Source of the DNA: Flavobacteriales bacterium UBA1494
GTDB lineage: Bacteria > Bacteroidota > Bacteroidia > Flavobacteriales_E > Vicingaceae
NCBI GenBank assembly: GCA_905182175.1
Contig: CAJJAT010000001.1
Coordinates: 1 to 64,000 of the forward strand
Reading direction: 5' to 3'
Length of the DNA: 64,000 nucleotides
In this document: one piece after another, positions 1-6,654 of the stretch
Position numbering within the stretch: the first letter of the stretch is position 1
Layout: every line of letters starts with the position of its first letter
Translations under genes and position numbers: made by a program
The notes under the pieces: model-generated
What the model was told of the DNA's origin: nothing
The model's input: only the letters and a program-made list of their open reading frames with translations
Databases searched by the model: none

Positions 1-108
1 GAAAGTAATCTCTCCGGCTCCACAATAAAAAGTTCAACACAAAGTGTTGGACTTTTTATATTTCTAAGCAGAGCATTCTCAAGCGAAGGAAATAAAAAGA
101 ATCCAATT
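1..108 (+). repeat. Direct repeat copy 1: tmRNA/tRNA 3'-end-like sequence with terminator
   Basis: This 108-bp stretch recurs at 167-274, a constant 166 bp away and without indels. It begins with CTCTCCGGCTCCACA, which fits the last T-stem strand plus a 7-nt acceptor strand (CGGCTCC) and discriminator A of a tmRNA or tRNA. The TTCG of a normal T-loop is missing, so this copy is not a working RNA end. A hairpin at about 27-57 (AGTTCAACAC / GTGTTGGACT, flanked by A and T runs) looks like its intrinsic terminator. Duplicated RNA-gene 3' ends are the usual footprint of integrase-type elements. The intact gene would have to lie upstream of this window. Confidence 0.6.
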
Positions 109-166
109 GCGAGTAAAACGAGTTTGAACTTTTAATTGATTCCCAAATGCAAATTCTAAGATCACC

Positions 167-274
167 GAAGGTAATCTCTCCGGCTCCACAATAAAAAGTT
201 CAACACAAAGTGTTGGACTTTTTTTATTTCTAAGCAGAGCTTTCTCAAGTGAAGGAAATAAAAAGGGTCCAATT
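167..274 (+). repeat. Direct repeat copy 2: tmRNA/tRNA 3'-end-like sequence with terminator
   Basis: This is the second copy of the 108-bp unit seen at 1-108, with only a few substitutions. It again carries the CGGCTCC acceptor-like strand and the hairpin terminator (about 193-223). The 58 bp between the copies are unrelated. The arrangement fits two successive recombination events at one attachment site, or a tandem duplication of the end of an RNA gene. Gene debris follows immediately. Confidence 0.6.
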
Positions 275-287
275 TAGTGGAGAATTA

Positions 288-404
288 AGAACCGAAGTTA
301 ACGTGACTTGGGAATATCTTAAATCACATAAAGAATTATATGAAAAGTCAAAAGCTAGATCCACAATAAATCAAAGTAAAATACCATTGGAAAAGCTGTT
401 TTAA
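288..404 (+). pseudogene. C-terminal fragment of an unidentified protein
   Basis: An open frame of 38 codons without a plausible start ends with TAA at 402-404. Its product begins RTEVNVTWEYLKSHKELYEK and ends IPLEKLF, a composition normal for a real protein. It starts directly after the second attachment-like repeat, so it is probably the severed tail of a gene cut by the rearrangement. I do not recognise the family. Confidence 0.35.
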
Positions 405-1109
405 TTGTATGCTTCTGTGCTTACCTAAAAAAATATAGTTTTCAAAGGTCGAGCTGCCAGCTAATTATTGATTTATCGAAAGTATGACGAATGGAATGCA
501 GTAGATCAAGACTAGAAAGAAAACATCAATTTGCAGCATTAACAAAAGGGAGACATAAAGAATTTGAGTATTTTTCGTAAAAATTAGTTCCATTCAAAAA
601 CTAAGAATACCACAAATAAAACTGATTGTTAAAAAGGTAAACCAATGTTGTAGCCTCACCAAATAAAATATTAATTCAACGTAAAACGCTTTAATACTTC
701 TTTAACCGACTCAAATTTCAAGACCATTCTTCCATTTTTTACTTGCAGTCAATAAGCTTCATATCCAACAACTTATTTACCTAATAGCATTCGTTGAAAT
801 TACTCGCGACAACCGACCAACAATTTAAATTTAAATAAAAGAACCACTTTTAATCGCTGACCAATGTTTAATCGTCTCGGTGTAATTCTCCATTAGCTGT
901 AAAACCTTCTTTTAAAATAGTTGAATTAACCTCAAAAACTACAAACGACAAGAGAGGTTTGGACTAGCGCCGAATGATTATTTTTGATATCTCCCAAAAA
1001 CATCTTCTTCATTAAACACTTCAAATTACAAACTAACTAAAACGTTGCAAGCTACTTAAACTTCAAACGCACATAAACGCTAACAGTTACTTTCTTTAGA
1101 CAAACATTA
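405..1109. other. Gene-free debris
   Basis: I find no convincing intact gene in these 700 bases. On the minus strand at about 869-909 a short frame reads EGFTANGELHRDD and then stops. This resembles one unit of the NG-x-LHRxDGPA repeat proteins and may be a scrap of one, but it is too short to call. The rest is AT-rich with stops in all frames, as expected of decayed accessory DNA. Confidence 0.4.
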
Positions 1110-1157
1110 TTGCCTTATATTATGTTTACTTTTATAGGAATAAAGAATAAAACAAAA

Positions 1158-1328
1158 ATGAAAAGTTTCATATTAAAGTGGTATCCTGTTATTTTAGCGT
1201 TCATGTGTATGTTATACTCAATAGGGTATGGAATAATGGGCATGACCGCTGAAGCACAATACTCTGCACATTGGCCGGGTACTATATTATTATTTGCAAT
1301 AGCCATTAGACAAAGAAGAACAACATGA
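1158..1328 (+). CDS. Small membrane protein of 56 aa
   Basis: This is an unrecognised small protein. The frame is open from 1110, but the ATG at 1158 (MKSFILKWYP) is preferred because it follows an A-rich leader and gives a compact protein. Two hydrophobic segments are visible, roughly residues 8-27 (VILAFMCMLYSIGYGIMG) and 38-50 (GTILLFAIAI), ending in a basic tail RQRRTT. The stop codon overlaps the next ATG in an ATGA junction, the signature of translational coupling. That makes it likely that both micro-genes are real although each is tiny. The function is unknown; a two-subunit inner-membrane complex or a regulator of one is possible. Confidence 0.5.
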   Translation: MKSFILKWYPVILAFMCMLYSIGYGIMGMTAEAQYSAHWPGTILLFAIAIRQRRTT

Positions 1329-1450
1329 ATATAGGTTTCTTTATAGCGGGTGGAGTCATCTTCGCATTGTACATGGGATTAACCTTCAGGAATATTTTTG
1401 AATCCAATAGGAAACAAAAGAAAGAAAATATTGACAAAAAGAGGCCATAA
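1325..1450 (+). CDS. Small single-pass membrane protein of 41 aa, coupled to its neighbour
   Basis: The frame starts at an ATG that overlaps the previous stop (ATGA) and ends with TAA at 1448-1450. The product begins MNIGFFIAGGVIFALYMGL, one transmembrane helix, followed by a strongly charged tail rich in Lys, Arg and Glu (about residues 22-41) that would face the cytoplasm. It is too short for standard gene callers. The overlap with the upstream micro-gene is the main argument that it is translated. I do not recognise a family. Confidence 0.45.
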   Translation: MNIGFFIAGGVIFALYMGLTFRNIFESNRKQKKENIDKKRP

Positions 1451-1993
1451 TTCCTTCTACTCATCACCATATTGATTAAACCAAGGTTAAACATAGCTAA
1501 TTAATACTGGGTTTTTATTTTCTGCATATAAGAGCTAATTTCTAAATTTAGTGCAAATAAATTATCTATTAGGATTTTAATATCAGCTTTGTGTCGCGAA
1601 GAAAACACTAATTTTAGGTTAAACGTCAATGAAACTATAGATTACGCTACCTTATAAATTCGGCTAAATTACTATTGCAGATTTTTTTAGTTTAACGATG
1701 AATTAGTATTTGTACTTTCCGCAAAGCCAATTTATTAAATTACTTTAAATTCAGCTTAAAAATTTTTAGCTCGAACTACGGGGTTATGAAAACTAACCGT
1801 GTTTTACCTGTTCCGCAGTTTTTACCTATCTATTATTCAAATTAAAATCAAATTAAAAATAACTGTTTAATCTTTGTGTTTTAATCTCGGGAACTAAAGC
1901 ATAATTTAAAGAGAGATAATCGTAACAATCATTTTGCACGTTACAGGTAAAATATATCTCAATACTGCACCAATACTTAACATTAAACTGTTA
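1451..1993. other. Intergenic, nothing recognised
   Basis: This AT-rich stretch lies between the micro-membrane pair and the small minus-strand gene at 1994. Stops are frequent in all frames, and I see no RNA gene, repeat or clear terminator. Confidence 0.4.
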
Positions 1994-2152
1994 TCACGGT
2001 ACATTTCTATTCTTCAACAAACTATCAATCCTTCGTTCGCAATCTTTTCTTTTGAAACGCCACAATGAATATGGTATTGGAATCATTTCTATTTCTACTC
2101 TTAAAAATGCTTTATATTTATACAACTCAATCTTATTTACTATACTATCCAT
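1994..2152 (-). CDS. Small basic protein of 52 aa downstream of the repressor gene
   Basis: The frame runs from ATG (complement of 2150-2152) to TGA (complement of 1994-1996). The product begins MDSIVNKIELYKYKAFLRV and ends RIDSLLKNRNVP; it is soluble, amphipathic and rich in Lys/Arg/Glu. It starts only 25 bp after the stop of the S24-like repressor gene on the same strand, so the two are probably co-transcribed. No family is recognised. It could be a partner of the repressor, but length and lack of a ribosome-binding signal leave real doubt. Confidence 0.35.
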   Translation of the reverse strand: MDSIVNKIELYKYKAFLRVEIEMIPIPYSLWRFKRKDCERRIDSLLKNRNVP

Positions 2153-2177
2153 GTTGGCGCAATGAAACTAAATGAGT

Positions 2178-2825
2178 TTACTTTTTCTGCGTCAATATTT
2201 CAACCTGCAGCTCTAATCGTTTTAATCTTTCTTCAACTGAGTTTGAATTGGGCTCCTCTATTGTTTGCAGTATTCGGTATAAGCTTTGACCTTGATCTGA
2301 AGTAACTCTGTTCGATTTAAGTACGGTAGCCTGCTTATTTTTAATCGTTAGATATGTGTAATTCTCAGCCACAGACGTTTCTTTGTTGCACAATAAAATG
2401 GTACCAGAATGAAAGTCGGAACTAATTTTCTCTCCAACTACGAAAGCAATCTCACCTTGAAAGAATTGAGATGGAACATTCATAGTTTGGAAGTTTTCGA
2501 TGTTATCCTTTTCTAAAAAATGATCCCAATTTCTTGATGTAACTATGGGAATACTGACATCATTCGCAGTGGTCGACTCTCCTACTACCTGATGGTAAGT
2601 GAACTTCGAGAACTCATTCACCGTAATTTCATGAGACAGCAACTCCTCAATTGGAATGTTAAAATACTTAGCAATCTCCAAGGTTACATCCATTTTGGGT
2701 TCTGCTCTAAGTTCCTCATAGGCACTTATACTTGCGCGAGTCAAGTGAAATAAATTAGCAAATGATGTTTGACTTAACCCTTTTATTGTACGTATTTTAC
2801 GTATATTTTTACCAATACTTGACAT
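2178..2825 (-). CDS. XRE-family repressor with S24/LexA-like C-terminal domain
   Basis: This 215-aa DNA-binding regulator has an N-terminal helix-turn-helix (about residues 5-60, IGKNIRKIRTIKGLSQTSFA then RASISAYEELRAEPKMD), the XRE/Cro type. The C-terminal part (about 100-190) has the beta-strand pattern of S24 peptidase-like sensor domains of phage-type repressors (GEIAFVVGEKI, SGTILLCN). I do not see a clear Ser/Lys autocleavage dyad, so it may act without self-cleavage. The last 20 residues form a short coiled coil (EERLKRLELQVEIL). Its promoter region contains three copies of TTGCTAA/TTAGCAA, likely its own operator. Similar regulators occur widely in flavobacteria, both in mobile elements and as stand-alone genes. 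Confidence 0.8.
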   Translation of the reverse strand: MSSIGKNIRKIRTIKGLSQTSFANLFHLTRASISAYEELRAEPKMDVTLEIAKYFNIPIEELLSHEITVNEFSKFTYHQVVGESTTANDVSIPIVTSRNWDHFLEKDNIENFQTMNVPSQFFQGEIAFVVGEKISSDFHSGTILLCNKETSVAENYTYLTIKNKQATVLKSNRVTSDQGQSLYRILQTIEEPNSNSVEERLKRLELQVEILTQKK

Positions 2826-2829
2826 AATT

Positions 2830-2890
2830 TTGCTAATTAATTATACAATTGCTAAACAATTGTTATATTTGTGAGGGTAAATTTAGCAAT
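2830..2890. promoter_or_regulatory. Candidate operator of the XRE/S24-like repressor
   Basis: In the divergent leader of the repressor gene the 7-mer TTGCTAA occurs at 2830-2836 and 2849-2855, and its reverse complement TTAGCAA at 2883-2889. The middle copy sits inside an inverted repeat, ACAATTG-CTAAA-CAATTGT. A TATATTTG element at 2864-2871, matching the Bacteroidetes -7 box TAnnTTTG, points rightward between the sites. This arrangement suits autoregulation and control of a rightward transcript. Confidence 0.5.
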
Positions 2891-2896
2891 TCGAAA

Positions 2897-2956
2897 ATGA
2901 AAAGACCAAAAGATTATACATTTAAATTATTTGAGAAAAACCACTCTCCACCATAA
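2897..2956 (+). CDS. Possible 19-aa peptide divergent from the repressor
   Basis: A 20-codon frame (MKRPKDYTFKLFEKNHSPP, then TAA) starts just downstream of the rightward -7 element and the third operator half-site. Its position is that of a leader peptide or a small regulatory target of the repressor. There is no independent evidence that it is translated. Confidence 0.2.
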   Translation: MKRPKDYTFKLFEKNHSPP

Positions 2957-2994
2957 AGTTGTAATTTAAACCACTTAATACAATGTATATTTAA

Positions 2995-3002
2995 TACATT
3001 TG
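2995..3002 (+). promoter_or_regulatory. Candidate -7 box for the YbjN-PspA operon
   Basis: TACATTTG matches the Bacteroidetes sigma-A -7 consensus TAnnTTTG and lies 22 bp before the ATG at 3025. I see no convincing TTG at the expected distance upstream, so the assignment rests on one element. Confidence 0.35.
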
Positions 3003-3024
3003 AAAGAAACAAACACTAACACCA

Positions 3025-3420
3025 ATGAAAGATAGCTTTAATACGATAAAAGAGTTTTTACTCGACCTTGGACACTTCATTTCAAAAGAAGATGAAAACG
3101 AAGGACTTTTTGTAATAGATGACGAAGGCCTTGGAATAAAAAACTTAGTAATTGGGTTAGCAGATCCAATCCTAATAATGGAACAGTACATATTAGAGAT
3201 TAAAGATGCACCAAAAGACGTTTACCGTCAACTGTTAATAAAGAACAGAGACATTATTCACGGGGCGTTTGTGCTAAATGAAACCGGAGAAAAACTAATT
3301 TTTAGAGATACTTTACAAATGGAAAATATTGACAAAAATGAACTAGAAGGTTCAATCAACTCTCTAACCTTGTTACTTTCAGAATATTCAGAGCAACTTA
3401 TTGGTTTCTCAAAAAAATAA
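3025..3420 (+). CDS. YbjN / type III chaperone-fold protein
   Basis: This 131-aa soluble acidic protein begins MKDSFNTIKEFLLDLGHFIS and has the alternating helix-sheet layout of YbjN / CesT-like domains, including a central hydrophobic strand (KNLVIGLADPILIME) and a long C-terminal helix. Such domains bind other proteins as chaperone-like adaptors; no catalysis is expected. It ends 11 bp before the PspA-family gene. YbjN-like proteins recur next to PspA genes, so I infer an adaptor for the PspA membrane-stress protein. There is no signal peptide, so it is cytoplasmic. Confidence 0.65.
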   Translation: MKDSFNTIKEFLLDLGHFISKEDENEGLFVIDDEGLGIKNLVIGLADPILIMEQYILEIKDAPKDVYRQLLIKNRDIIHGAFVLNETGEKLIFRDTLQMENIDKNELEGSINSLTLLLSEYSEQLIGFSKK

Positions 3421-3431
3421 AAAAAACGACT

Positions 3432-4154
3432 ATGCAATTCTTAAAAAGATTATTTAAAATAGGCCAGTCTGAAGCACATTCAGCGATGGACAAATTGGAA
3501 GACCCAATAAAATTAACTGAACAAGGCATTCGCGATATGAAAAGCGATTTAGACAAAAGTCTAAGAGCCCTTGCTGAAGTAAAAGCGATGGCGATTAGAG
3601 CTCGAAATGATATTGAAACGTACAGCGAAAATGCAACCGACTATGAAGGAAAAGCAATGCTTTTACTTAAACGTGCTGAAAAAGGCGAGTTAGATGTGAC
3701 TGAAGCTGAACGTTTGGCAACAGAAGCTCTAATTAAAAAAGACGAAAACACAAAGCTTTCGGAAGAATCGAAAGTCCAAAAAGAAAGGTTCGACAAATCA
3801 GTTTCTCAATTAGAAGGCAATGTCAAAACGATTAAAAGTAACATTGGCAAATGGGATGCTGAACTTAAAACCCTAAAAGCAAGAGTAAAAGTAAGTAACG
3901 CTACTAAAAACCTAAACAAACAATTGGCACAAATTGACTCTACTGATACTGTTTCTATGCTAGAACGTATGAGAGAAAAAGTAGAACAAGAAGAAGCATT
4001 GGCTGAATCTTACGGTGAAATGGCAAATGAAAGTAGAAGTGTAGATCAAGATATTGACAAAGCTCTAGCCGGAAGCCACGTTGGCAAAGCCACCGACGAT
4101 TTAGCTGCTCTAAAAGCAAAGATGGCAGCTAAAAAGCAGAATAATGCAGGGTAA
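3432..4154 (+). CDS. PspA/IM30-family membrane-stress protein
   Basis: This 240-aa, almost entirely alpha-helical protein is of the PspA/IM30 (ESCRT-III-like) family, which polymerises on the inner membrane to protect it under stress. The N-terminal amphipathic helix (QFLKRLFKIGQSEAHSAMDK) and the family pattern LEDPIKLTEQGIRDM are visible, followed by long coiled coils (about 30-215) and an Ala/Lys-rich tail. It lies 11 bp after the YbjN-like gene, hence one operon. A strong hairpin about 100 bp downstream may end the transcript. The length is close to the family norm of 220-260 aa. Confidence 0.85.
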   Translation: MQFLKRLFKIGQSEAHSAMDKLEDPIKLTEQGIRDMKSDLDKSLRALAEVKAMAIRARNDIETYSENATDYEGKAMLLLKRAEKGELDVTEAERLATEALIKKDENTKLSEESKVQKERFDKSVSQLEGNVKTIKSNIGKWDAELKTLKARVKVSNATKNLNKQLAQIDSTDTVSMLERMREKVEQEEALAESYGEMANESRSVDQDIDKALAGSHVGKATDDLAALKAKMAAKKQNNAG

Positions 4155-4209
4155 TTTATTTTCTTACACATCTTAAGTAACATGAAGATTGAAGATACTA
4201 CGCGAACAA

Positions 4210-4234
4210 CAGTAATTATGCAACATAATTACTG
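4210..4234. repeat. Perfect 11-bp palindrome
   Basis: CAGTAATTATG and CATAATTACTG flank a 3-nt loop CAA without a mismatch. It lies between the pspA-like stop and the hairpin at 4262. It is too AT-rich and lacks a T tract for a classical terminator, so a protein-binding site is an alternative. Confidence 0.5.
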
Positions 4235-4261
4235 AAATCTATTCTTCATTCAATTAACTCT

Positions 4262-4302
4262 TCCTTCAACTAAAAAGAAAAGATCTCTTTTTAGTTGAAG
4301 GA
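4262..4302 (+). terminator. Long hairpin downstream of the PspA gene
   Basis: TCCTTCAACTAAAAAG (4262-4277) pairs perfectly with CTTTTTAGTTGAAGGA (4287-4302) around a 9-nt loop. A 16-bp stem without mismatch is unlikely by chance. The T tract after it is short and broken, so it may be a weak, processed or bidirectional terminator. Confidence 0.5.
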
Positions 4303-4382
4303 GTGTTTCATTCTCAAATAAAGTTAATTAGTCAAGAAATAATTAATTACTTGAATATTTCTGACAGTGCTAAAAATGTGAA

Positions 4383-5015
4383 GGGTATTTTGACAAACTG
4401 ATGGTTCAACCTGAAGGACTTGAAGGTAAATTTACTTAATTTTATGAGTTTAAAGGGAAAATAAGTGATTTGTGAAACGACGTTTACAATGCTTTTGAAT
4501 CGAAGAAAGTTAAATTAATAGAGAAACGCAACAAACGAACAGCTGCTTTGCAATCATCAGCAGACGAAATTTCGAATGGAGTTCAAAATCTCCGTGCGAA
4601 TTTAAGAGAGTTGGCATATATCGTCGGATATATAGCTTCTGATTTAATGAGTTACAAACTAAGAAGTATTGTACGAGAATTAATTGAACTTGGCGATACG
4701 GTTAAGGCGGTCAAAGTTCAAGGAAAAATTAAATTAACAAAAATGATGCAATTCGCCAATTGCGCGATAAAACAGAACTGCTCGATGGAGATAATTTAAT
4801 CTCTTTTGAAAAACATAAATTTTCGGTAAACAACCAAATACTAGGCCTAACTACTATATCAAGAGGTTCTTGATATGTTTTACCACATATCAAGAACCAA
4901 TTTCTTTGAAGAAAAAAATGAGCCGTTGCTTTTGACAAAACCAGTTTAGCAACAAGATTTAGTTTCAGAAAATAAAACAGCTTAAATCAGATGCTATTGA
5001 ACAAAAGCAAGAGCT
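4383..5015 (+). pseudogene. Remnant of a large DNA-repair ATPase gene
   Basis: One frame reads through GYFDKLMVQPEGLEGKF, a stop (TAA 4437), FYEFKGKISDL, a stop (TGA 4473), NDVYNAFESKKVKLIEKRNK and on to IASDLM and LGDTVKAVKVQ. A shift then gives LRDKTELLDGDNLISFEKHK and FSVNNQILGLTT before more stops. From memory this matches the middle of the roughly 1600-aa 'DNA repair ATPase' of Bacteroidetes (segments like DGEN-x-IKFG-x-HHFSVN). Only about 200 of the residues survive, with at least two in-frame stops and frameshifts. The ATPase core is gone, so the gene is dead. Confidence 0.6.
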
Positions 5016-5400
5016 TAAAGACCCTATTTGAAAGTTGTCAAGTTTGGTTTTAATTCTCCGCTTTTAACGTTTGACCGTTCAACCATCAAATAAACCCCGA
5101 TAAATTTTAATAAAAGCACATTCCTTCCGTAGAATTTACAAGTGTATAAACTATAAAACTAGGATCAAAATTGCATTCTACTTTAAAATATACTTCCTTG
5201 TAAATAAAACATATACACGCTATCCAAAACGTGAAAAATAAAGGTATTATAGAATCGACAAGATCAAGAATAGAGAGAATCAAGCAGGTTCTTAATATGG
5301 CATTTCCATATTCGATTTAAAAGCAAAGCATAATAGCTTAGAGATCGGAAGCATGATTCGATCGTAATAATAATTTAATTATTCCGATTTAAAAGACTTG
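5016..5400. other. Intergenic debris
   Basis: No frame can be read here. It lies between the ATPase remnant and the convergent porin gene and may hold further unrecognisable remains. A small AT-only palindrome (AATAATTTAATTATT) occurs near 5367-5381; I see no proper terminator for the minus-strand operon. Confidence 0.35.
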
Positions 5401-6654
5401 CTAAAAAATCAACTGCAACAGTAACTCACCTCTCAATGTGTTAACAGCTTCCAATGCAGAATTATCCGTTATAGATGAAACAGCTGTTTGTAATTTTAAA
5501 TCGTTGCCTTTAAAGTATTTTGACAACCCTAAACGAATAGCATTCATGTCCCTCAATTGAGAGTTTACGTTTGCATCGAACTCCGAAGTGGTCGAGGAAT
5601 AGCTAAAATCTGCTGCATAGCCACTTTTTGTGACATAACCCAATTGCACGTTCAACGCTGAACCTAACGCCAAAAATTCACTAATTTCTGTAGGATCAAT
5701 TAAGTTTGTTCCTGAAACATCTATGTACGTCCCTTCTAAATTGGTTGCTGTTGCTACCGCATATTCACCCAAAAGGGAAAATCCTTTGTATTTGACCAAT
5801 ACATCGCCGTACAATTGTCGATAATCCGGTAATTGTTGGGCTCCATTTAGATTGTATAGTAAAAAGTCACCATGTCCTTCACCAACTGTATTACTTGACC
5901 CATCGTTAAAACTTGCCGCTCCACCCAAAACTAATTTTACGCTTTCTTCGTGCATTAAATCAGTAATTAGATCGTCGTTCCCTTCAGAAAATTCTCCTAA
6001 AGGATAAAAATCTAAACGTCCTGCGTATTTTAAACCACCCAAGTCAACGTCTCGCGAGTCACTTCCAAAGGAGTTCCTTCCGTCGCCAGAAGTAGCCGCT
6101 ATTTGAGGTACTAAAACCATGTCATTAAATCGAAGTGTATACTCTAAGTACAGTCCAAACTCTCTACCACTGTTGCTTAGCGACGTACTCAATAAACTAC
6201 GGTCGGGAGATTGCAACAGCGTTTCCATCACTTGCATTTCACGATTGTTGGCAATGGTTTGCTTTTGTCCAAAAGTAATGTTAAACTCCGCAGTAGGGTG
6301 AAAAGAGACCCAGGCGTCCAACAACGGGTCCGAAAGACTAAAGTCCGTTTGTAAAAAGAAGCTTACTTTCTCTTCCACTGCTTTACCTGATATATTAAAA
6401 TAACTTCTTTTTGCATTCATGAAATAATCCGCATCTATATCTTCTGTTTTGTCAAAAGAAATATAGGGCTGAATCATCCCTCCTAGCTTAAATTGATATG
6501 CTCCTTCATTAAAGTTGAAGTTTAGGCCGCTCCCCAAATCAAAGCTAGCTTCTACCTTGTTAACGTCGCTATTGTCTTGTGCACTTAAACTGATTGTCGC
6601 AAGAATAAATGTGCTGCAAATAATCTTTTTTAATCTATTTTCCATCTTATTCAT
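5401..6654 (-). CDS. OprP/OprO-like outer-membrane porin (copy 2)
   Basis: This 417-aa protein has a signal peptide (about residues 8-25, ending SLSAQ) followed by a beta-barrel of the phosphate-selective porin O/P family. Family features are the early FKLGGMIQPYISF strand, the periplasmic-side FGQKQTIANNRE segment, and a C-terminal strand ending in Phe (LLLQLIF), as in barrels inserted by BamA. It is the last gene of a tightly packed minus-strand operon and its start overlaps the M14 peptidase stop by 4 bp. It is paralogous to the porin at 8200-9534. The ligand is unknown; the operon suggests peptides or amino-acid derivatives rather than phosphate. Confidence 0.85.
   Translation of the reverse strand: MNKMENRLKKIICSTFILATISLSAQDNSDVNKVEASFDLGSGLNFNFNEGAYQFKLGGMIQPYISFDKTEDIDADYFMNAKRSYFNISGKAVEEKVSFFLQTDFSLSDPLLDAWVSFHPTAEFNITFGQKQTIANNREMQVMETLLQSPDRSLLSTSLSNSGREFGLYLEYTLRFNDMVLVPQIAATSGDGRNSFGSDSRDVDLGGLKYAGRLDFYPLGEFSEGNDDLITDLMHEESVKLVLGGAASFNDGSSNTVGEGHGDFLLYNLNGAQQLPDYRQLYGDVLVKYKGFSLLGEYAVATATNLEGTYIDVSGTNLIDPTEISEFLALGSALNVQLGYVTKSGYAADFSYSSTTSEFDANVNSQLRDMNAIRLGLSKYFKGNDLKLQTAVSSITDNSALEAVNTLRGELLLQLIF

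Noticed and set aside
869-909. Minus-strand frame EGFTANGELHRDD, similar to one unit of NG-x-LHRxDGP repeat proteins
   Set aside because: Only one 13-residue unit followed by a stop; could be chance. Mentioned only in the gene-free entry.
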